From an uncultured Lachnospiraceae bacterium (GTDB lineage: Bacteria; Bacillota; Clostridia; Lachnospirales; Lachnospiraceae): DNA of 25,059 nucleotides. The position numbers and the translations under genes are program-made. The notes beneath the pieces are model-generated. The model was not told the origin of the DNA. It saw nothing but the letters and a program-made list of their open reading frames with translations, and searched no databases. Of the stretch, positions 20,779 to 25,059 are shown one piece after another. Every line of letters starts with the position of its first letter. The stretch's first letter is position 1. Location of the stretch: the NCBI GenBank assembly GCA_900546325.1, contig URCR01000043.1, positions 1 to 25,059 of the forward strand. The letters are read 5' to 3'.

Positions 20779-22170
20779 ATGGAAGAGCAGGGAAAAAAGC
20801 AGGATTTCCGGGAGGAGAGAAAAGATAACAGTCCTTATCACAAGCAGCCGCAGCTGACGAAGAAAACTACTTCCAAATTGCAGCAGCATTTAAATCGTGG
20901 GATGACAGCATTTCTTGTCGTTGCAGCCAGTATTGTGTTTTACTTTGCGTTTTTAAGGTTTGGGCATCTTTCCGGTGTTCTTGGGAAGATTTTTCAGATT
21001 TTAAAACCGATCATCTATGGGTTTGTACTGGCATATCTGTTGAATCCACTGATGAAGTTTGTAGAGAAGTATATTATTAAACTGTTGCAAGGAAAGATAA
21101 AAAAAGAAGAGAGACTGAAAAAATTTGCGAGAAGTGTGGGGATTTTTACCGCGTTGCTTTTTGCAGGGGCATTGATCGTTGCACTTTGCAATATGATTCT
21201 GCCGGAGTTATATCGAAGTATACGAAACATGGTTTACACGGTGCCGGAACAACTCAATGAATGGATGCAACGGCTAAGCAAGATGGAATTTGATGATTCT
21301 ACACTTGCACTGATTGCAAAAAATGTGCTCACAGAGACAACTGCATTTTTTGAGAACTGGATTCGAAGTGATCTCCTAAGACAAATCAATGTATGGATTT
21401 CCGGACTGACAGAAGGTGTGATCAGTGTTGTCAACGAACTGATGAATATTGTAATCGGAATTATCGTTTCGGTGTATGTATTGTTCAGCAAGGAAACATT
21501 TGCAGGACAGTCCCGGAAAGTGGTGTATGCAGTGATGAAGCCGGAAAAAGCGAATCTGGTATTACATATTACGAGAAAATCAAACGAGATTTTTGGCGGA
21601 TTTATCATTGGGAAAATCATTGATTCGGCAATTATCGGCGTGCTGTGCTTCATAGGATTAAGCATTCTTGATATGCCATATACCCTTTTGGTCAGTGTGA
21701 TCGTCGGAGTCACAAATGTCATTCCGTTTTTCGGACCGTATATCGGTGCGATTCCGAGTGCGATACTGCTCCTTCTGACAGATCCGATCAAAGGACTGTA
21801 CTTCTTAGTATTTATTATCTTTTTACAGCAGTTGGATGGAAATATCATCGGACCGAAGATTCTCGGCGATTCTACCGGACTGTCTGCGTTCTGGGTTGTC
21901 TTCTCGATTTTACTTGGGGGAGGACTGTTCGGATTTGTCGGAATGATCATGGGAGTGCCGACGTTTGCAGTCATCTATTATCTGTTTCAAATGTTTATCA
22001 ATCAGAATCTGGAGAAGAAGCATCTGCCGACAGATTCCGCTGTCTACGATGATACCAGCTATGTAGATGCAGAGTCGGGAGAGTTTATCCATGTAAACAA
22101 AGAAGAGCAGAAAGTTTGGGAAGAGTATTCTCACAGAAAAGAAGATCGTAAAAAAGAGGAGGAAAAGTAA
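20779..22170 (+). CDS. AI-2E family transporter (TqsA/YdiK-like)
   Basis: The product has 463 aa. A charged N-terminus (about 1-40) is followed by hydrophobic helices typical of the family: a pair at about 42-85 (FLVVAASIVFYFAFL; IIYGFVLAYLLNP), one at about 118-142, a soluble loop, then a cluster at about 215-400 including NIVIGIIVSVYVLF, SAIIGVLCFIGLSIL, GVTNVIPFFGPYIGAIPSA and QQLDGNIIGPKILG, the family hallmark. The charged C-terminus ends in KKEEEK. Members export autoinducer-2 or act as ion antiporters; the substrate here is unknown. GGAG at 20768-20771 sets the start. metA begins 1 bp after the stop. Confidence 0.92.
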   Translation: MEEQGKKQDFREERKDNSPYHKQPQLTKKTTSKLQQHLNRGMTAFLVVAASIVFYFAFLRFGHLSGVLGKIFQILKPIIYGFVLAYLLNPLMKFVEKYIIKLLQGKIKKEERLKKFARSVGIFTALLFAGALIVALCNMILPELYRSIRNMVYTVPEQLNEWMQRLSKMEFDDSTLALIAKNVLTETTAFFENWIRSDLLRQINVWISGLTEGVISVVNELMNIVIGIIVSVYVLFSKETFAGQSRKVVYAVMKPEKANLVLHITRKSNEIFGGFIIGKIIDSAIIGVLCFIGLSILDMPYTLLVSVIVGVTNVIPFFGPYIGAIPSAILLLLTDPIKGLYFLVFIIFLQQLDGNIIGPKILGDSTGLSAFWVVFSILLGGGLFGFVGMIMGVPTFAVIYYLFQMFINQNLEKKHLPTDSAVYDDTSYVDAESGEFIHVNKEEQKVWEEYSHRKEDRKKEEEK

Positions 22171-22171
22171 G

Positions 22172-23092
22172 ATGCCGATTCGGGTACAAAATGAACTTCC
22201 TGCCAAGGAGATATTAGAGCGGGAAAATATATTTGTCATGGATGAATACCGGGCGGTACACCAGGACATCCGTCCGATTCAGATTGGACTTTTGAATCTG
22301 ATGCCATTGAAGCAGGATACGGAGCTTCAGATTCTGCGCTCCATGTCCAACACACCGCTTCAGGTCGATGTGACCTTTGTAAATGTTTCCAGCCATGAAT
22401 CGAAAAATACCGCTACCAGCCACCTGAACCAGTTCTACGTTCCGTTTGAAGAAATCAAGGGGAAAAAATTTGACGGATTTATCATTACAGGAGCACCGGT
22501 GGAACAGATGGAGTTTGAGGAAGTTGATTACTGGGAAGAGCTAAAAGAAATCATGGAGTGGACAAAAACCCATGTGACATCCACATTTCATATCTGCTGG
22601 GGCGCGCAGGCGGGACTTTACTATCACTATGGACTGCAAAAGGTAGCGCTGGAACAAAAACTGTCGGGGATTTTTGAACACCGTGTCAAGAATCGAAAGA
22701 TTCCGCTTGTGAGAGGGTTTGATGATTATTTTATGGCACCACATTCCAGGCATACAACTATCCCGAAAGAGCAGATTGCGTCAGATGAGCGCCTTACGAT
22801 TTTGGCAGAATCCGAGGAGGCGGGAGTGTTCCTTGTGATGGCAGAAGACGGCAGACAGATCTTTGTGATGGGACATCCGGAGTATGATCGGATGACACTG
22901 CACACAGAATATATGAGAGACAGGAACCGAGGTCTTGACCCGGCCCTTCCGGAAAACTATTATCCGGAAGATGACTGTGAGAGAAGGCCGGTGTTGTCCT
23001 GGCGGTCACATGCAAATGATCTGTATACGAACTGGCTGAATTATTACGTATATCAGGTAACACCATACGATATGATTGGAACACCATTCTAA
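22172..23092 (+). CDS. metA: Homoserine O-acetyltransferase (MetA family)
   Basis: It activates homoserine for methionine synthesis. The product has 306 aa. Catalytic C142 (FHICWGAQAG), H235 and E237 (MGHPEYD) are all at the family positions. Residue 111 is Glu (ITGAPVE), which in this family goes with acetyl-CoA use, as in Bacillus cereus MetA, whereas Gly111 in E. coli gives succinyl-CoA use. O-acetylhomoserine is therefore the expected product although the sequence family is named succinyltransferase. GAGGAGG at the end of the permease gene precedes the ATG, and the two genes are coupled. No SAM riboswitch or Met T-box precedes the pair. A possible terminator follows at 23250. Confidence 0.95.
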   Translation: MPIRVQNELPAKEILERENIFVMDEYRAVHQDIRPIQIGLLNLMPLKQDTELQILRSMSNTPLQVDVTFVNVSSHESKNTATSHLNQFYVPFEEIKGKKFDGFIITGAPVEQMEFEEVDYWEELKEIMEWTKTHVTSTFHICWGAQAGLYYHYGLQKVALEQKLSGIFEHRVKNRKIPLVRGFDDYFMAPHSRHTTIPKEQIASDERLTILAESEEAGVFLVMAEDGRQIFVMGHPEYDRMTLHTEYMRDRNRGLDPALPENYYPEDDCERRPVLSWRSHANDLYTNWLNYYVYQVTPYDMIGTPF

Positions 23093-23298
23093 TGGGGATT
23101 TTAAAGGATTTGTTGAAAAGTCAAAGTATCGTAAAATGATGTGAAATATCGGGCAGTATCGTGAAATTGGGAGTACAAAGGGAGTACAGAAAAAACATTA
23201 TGGGAGTATAAAAAGTATGATATAAACTATCTTTTGGAACAATATTATGAGGGCATATTGTGTGAGTGCAGTATGCCCTTGAATTTTTGAGAAAAGTA
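23093..23298. other. AT-rich intergenic stretch, presumed left margin of acquired region
   Basis: After metA the composition turns AT-rich. It holds repeats of AGTATCGT and three GGGAGTA copies (two as GGGAGTAC spaced by AAA near 23170-23188, one as GGGAGTAT near 23202-23210), then a hairpin. No gene is seen. The repeats resemble recombinase binding or crossover sites, but I cannot prove this. Confidence 0.4.
23250..23290 (+). terminator. Possible terminator after metA
   Basis: AGGGCATA (23250-23257) pairs with TATGCCCT (23272-23279) around a 14-nt loop, followed by TGAATTTTT. It lies about 160 bp after metA. Confidence 0.5.
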
Positions 23299-23406
23299 AT
23301 GCTAAAGACTATGAAATATGTTAGAATAACAGAAATAAACGAGATAAAAATTAGCTTTGTTAACCGAGGAATTGAGGTTATTGAAGATACACTCGAAAAG
23401 AAGTGA
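23299..23406 (+). CDS. Possible 35-aa protein or gene fragment
   Basis: An ATG-started frame encodes 35 aa with protein-like composition (EINEIKISFVNRGIEVIEDT) and a natural stop. The ribosome site is weak (GAGAAA). I do not recognise the family. It could be a genuine small protein or the C-terminal remnant of a longer gene whose start codon is fortuitous. It lies 55 bp before the beta-lactamase gene and shares its AT-rich composition. Confidence 0.35.
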   Translation: MLKTMKYVRITEINEIKISFVNRGIEVIEDTLEKK

Positions 23407-23461
23407 TTAGATTTCGATAGTACATAGATATGTAAACTTTAAGCTGTAAGGGAGATTTGTC

Positions 23462-24361
23462 ATGAAAAAAATTTCATTAGTATTTTTACTATTATGTTCA
23501 GCGCTTTTATTTGGATGTTCAGGAAAAGAAGATGGTGAAATGCCTACAGTAACAAAGCAATCGGAACAATCAGGAACGGATAATAAAAATGCAGTTAGTA
23601 ATGAAAAAGAAAATATCACAGAAGAAATTATTGATTTAAGTAATTATTTTAATGGGATAAAGGGTTGTGCAGTAATATATAATCCAATAGAAAACACATG
23701 TTATTTTTATAACGAGGACTTGGCAAAACAGGAGGCTTCTCCGTATTCAACCTTTAAGATTATTTCTGCATTAGCTGGCATTCATAATAATGTCATTAAG
23801 GATGAAACATCAACTATGAATTACAATGGAACGCAATATCCTAATTTGGAATGGAATAAAAACTTAACTTTGAAGGAAGCATTTCAAACATCATGTATTT
23901 GGTATTTTCGTCAGGTTGTTAATGCAGTAGGAAAAAATGAAATTCAAAATGAGTTAAATGAGTTGGACTATGGGAATAAAGATATTTCTGAGTGGGAAGG
24001 CAGTAATATAAATCCGTATGAAGAATTGAATGGCTTTTGGCTAAATTCTTCATTGAAAATTTCACCTTTACAACAAGTGAAAGTTTTGGAAAAAATATTT
24101 GATGGTCAAAGTATTTATAGTAGTCAAGAAATTGAAACAGTCAAAGAAATTATGTTGATTCAAAATGATGAAACGCAAAAAATCTACGGAAAAACTGGTT
24201 CCGGTTCCAATGGAGAAGCGTGGTTTGTAGGTTTTATTCAAACAAATGATCAAAGAATATATTTAGCTACATATCTTAGCGATCTTTCAAAGTCGGGAGA
24301 AATTTCGGGCAGTACAGCCAAAGAAATTTCTCTGAAAATAATAAATGATAAGATGGACTGA
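23462..24361 (+). CDS. Class D (OXA-like) beta-lactamase lipoprotein
   Basis: The product has 299 aa. A lipoprotein signal peptide ends in the lipobox LFGC, so C19 should be lipidated and the enzyme held on the outer face of the membrane. A Ser/Asn/Glu-rich linker (about 20-58) leads to the penicillin-binding domain with all class D motifs: S96-T-F-K99, S144-C-I146 (the SxV motif), Y170-G-N172, W193 (FWLNSSLKIS) and K244-T-G246, then AWFVGFI. K99 would be the carboxylated base. It resembles the class D enzymes of Clostridia such as those of C. difficile. A BlaR-type sensor domain is less likely because the N-terminal sensor and protease parts are missing. AGGGAG lies 7 nt before the ATG. It is markedly AT-rich against the core genes, implying acquisition. 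Confidence 0.88.
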   Translation: MKKISLVFLLLCSALLFGCSGKEDGEMPTVTKQSEQSGTDNKNAVSNEKENITEEIIDLSNYFNGIKGCAVIYNPIENTCYFYNEDLAKQEASPYSTFKIISALAGIHNNVIKDETSTMNYNGTQYPNLEWNKNLTLKEAFQTSCIWYFRQVVNAVGKNEIQNELNELDYGNKDISEWEGSNINPYEELNGFWLNSSLKISPLQQVKVLEKIFDGQSIYSSQEIETVKEIMLIQNDETQKIYGKTGSGSNGEAWFVGFIQTNDQRIYLATYLSDLSKSGEISGSTAKEISLKIINDKMD

Positions 24362-24465
24362 ATTGTAGAAATGAATTTCAGAGATTAGACACACAACTAA
24401 TATGTGAACTGTGTAGTTACTTAGATTGTGGAATAGAAGAATTGATAGAGTATGTGAAAGAATGA
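24352..24465 (+). pseudogene. 3' fragment of an XRE-family HTH regulator
   Basis: Thirty-seven codons open directly after a stop and have no start codon, ending at TGA 24463-24465. The end LICELCSYLDCGIEELIEYV matches the C-terminal end of small Cro/C1-type regulators (the pattern xTLxxICxxLxCxxxDLxEYV). The DNA-recognition helices are missing; the frame runs out in the last codons of the beta-lactamase gene, which occupies a different frame. It is best read as a regulator gene truncated by the event that placed the beta-lactamase here. Confidence 0.6.
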
Positions 24466-24466
24466 G

Positions 24467-24502
24467 AGCCTGTCGGATTGAAGAAAATTTGTGCAGGCTT
24501 TT
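24467..24502 (+). terminator. Possible terminator after the beta-lactamase and HTH fragment
   Basis: AGCCTG (24467-24472) pairs with CAGGCT (24494-24499), with a 21-nt loop and a TTTT tail. It is short and weak. Confidence 0.4.
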
Positions 24503-24587
24503 GTGATGTCAAGAAACAAGGCGGAGCCGATACGCCGTAGGGCACTCCTTGACGGAACGGGCACAGCCAACAGCACTATGATACAGT
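24503..24587. other. GC-richer block inside the AT-rich region
   Basis: This block is GC-rich (for example GGCGGAGCCGATACGCCG) between AT-rich flanks. A 27-codon frame starts at the ATG at 24506 (MSRNKAEPIRRRALLDGTGT) and ends at TAG 24587-24589, but lacks a good ribosome site. I do not recognise it. It may be a remnant of a different module. Confidence 0.35.
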
Positions 24588-24636
24588 AGAGGACTTGAAA
24601 GGTCAGAAACCTTGCAAGTCCTCTTGTTTATTATTT
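24588..24636 (+). terminator. Strong hairpin, terminator-like
   Basis: AGAGGACTTG (24588-24597) pairs with CAAGTCCTCT (24615-24624). An inner AAGGT/ACCTT stem and a CAGAA loop follow, and the tail is TGTTTATTATTT. It would also stop minus-strand transcription from the right, although the tail on that side is poor in T. Confidence 0.65.
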
Positions 24637-24667
24637 ATGACAATAGCTATATATGCTTATCTATTTT

Positions 24668-24796
24668 CTATTGTAGGGCGTTGTGTTTTAAGTAAAGTGC
24701 TTCTTTCTCTAGTTCTTTTTCAAATGCTTTTATATGAGCGTCTTGTATTCCGTTGTCGATATAAAAGCAATTATTAGCCTGCGAGTAGGAGAGCAT
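24668..24796 (-). pseudogene. Minus-strand 42-aa frame, continuation of the frame at 24809
   Basis: It encodes 42 aa starting at ATG 24796 (MLSYSQANNCFYIDNGIQD, then a Glu/Lys-rich helix, ending LKHNALQ). The upstream frame at 24809-25030 is in the same register and is separated only by a TAA stop and four codons. No good ribosome site precedes this ATG. The pair reads like one gene broken by a nonsense codon, or two very short genes. The family is not recognised; the style resembles accessory proteins of integrative elements. Confidence 0.45.
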
Positions 24797-24808
24797 TCTA
24801 ACTTTCGG

Positions 24809-25030
24809 TTAATAAGATTTTGTATCAATTCCGTAGTAATAAACGGTGGTAGTTGAAAGTTCCACGTTGATACTGTCAAAATCTCTTGTGAAAATGGTGT
24901 GCCTGTCGGAATAGAAGAAATCAGACGGACTTGTCACGTCTTCTTTGATTTCTCCCCCATATTTCTTGCCATGCCTATATCGTGTCGAAATCCCGCAAGG
25001 TAAAATGTTGTTGACCTCATAAATTATCAA
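24809..25030 (-). pseudogene. Minus-strand 73-codon frame without ATG, likely decayed accessory gene
   Basis: The frame opens after a stop, and only TTG is available as a start near its beginning. It encodes 73 aa with protein-like character (GKKYGGEIKEDVTSPSDFF; DFDSINVELSTTTVYYYGID) and ends at TAA 24809-24811. No ribosome site is seen. A competing arrangement exists in another frame: a coding-like C-terminus (DRQVNQYFDNL) enters from the right edge and ends at TGA 25017-25019, overlapping an ATG (25018-25020) that opens a 28-codon frame. A frameshifted or eroded gene would explain both. Function unknown. Confidence 0.4.
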
Positions 25031-25059
25031 AATACTGATTTACTTGCCTGTCTCTGAAT

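Noticed and set aside
21234..21974. 246-codon antisense frame inside the AI-2E permease gene
   Set aside because: It is the reverse shadow of membrane helices, with no ribosome site or promoter; the sense frame has all family hallmarks.
24595..24777. 60-codon plus-strand frame
   Set aside because: It starts with TTG inside a strong hairpin, is dominated by Leu/Phe from A/T-rich DNA, and lies opposite a more protein-like minus-strand frame.

Overview
The window reads as a chromosomal segment of a gut-type Lachnospiraceae bacterium (Clostridia, Bacillota). This rests on strong AGGAGG-type ribosome binding sites, T-box riboswitches in front of aminoacyl-tRNA synthetase genes, the Bacillota gene order cysE-cysS-mrnC-rlmB-sigH, an Eis-like GNAT, a DUF1540 protein, and sigma-A promoters with clean 17-bp spacers. 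I cannot name the species from the sequence. About 23 kb is core chromosome. The last 2 kb looks acquired.

Layout. Positions 1-253 hold three identical tandem copies of elongator tRNA-Met(CAT); the first is cut by the window edge. A promoter and a leader hairpin then precede an acidic two-helix membrane protein, ispF and an Eis-like acetyltransferase (424-2843). A second promoter plus a cysteine T-box (2868-3165) governs cysE-cysS-mrnC-rlmB-sigH (3194-7151), whose genes abut or overlap. The terminator of that operon carries the -35 box of the tRNA-Thr(GGT) promoter in its loop. After tRNA-Thr comes about 280 bp of hairpin-rich DNA with no convincing gene. Next are a Nudix hydrolase, glnS and a MocR-type regulator whose PLP lysine is replaced by arginine, followed by cardiolipin synthase (cls) and purA with a clean promoter. 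A shared terminator lies between purA and the convergent asnA.

From 15.8 to 23.1 kb: the asnA promoter, a 53-aa orphan protein and a convergent 73-aa membrane protein sharing a terminator, a SEC-C zinc protein, a YdcF-family membrane protein, thrS behind its own T-box, a double DUF1540 cysteine-rich protein, an AI-2E-family permease, and metA with the acetyl-CoA-type Glu111.

From about 23.1 kb the composition turns AT-rich and the content changes to accessory genes: short direct repeats, a possible 35-aa gene, a class D beta-lactamase-like lipoprotein, the headless 3' end of an XRE-type regulator directly after it, a GC-richer block with a strong hairpin, and an interrupted reading frame on the minus strand running toward the right edge. 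I read this as the decayed margin of a mobile or integrative element.

Functionally, much of the core is tied to translation: tRNA-Met, tRNA-Thr, CysRS, GlnRS, ThrRS, Mini-III and RlmB. Two T-boxes couple cysE/cysS and thrS to tRNA charging. Both carry TGGA in the acceptor-pairing bulge, which fits a U discriminator, and the tRNA-Thr in this window does end in U. No CRISPR array, complete insertion sequence or intact novel defence system is visible.
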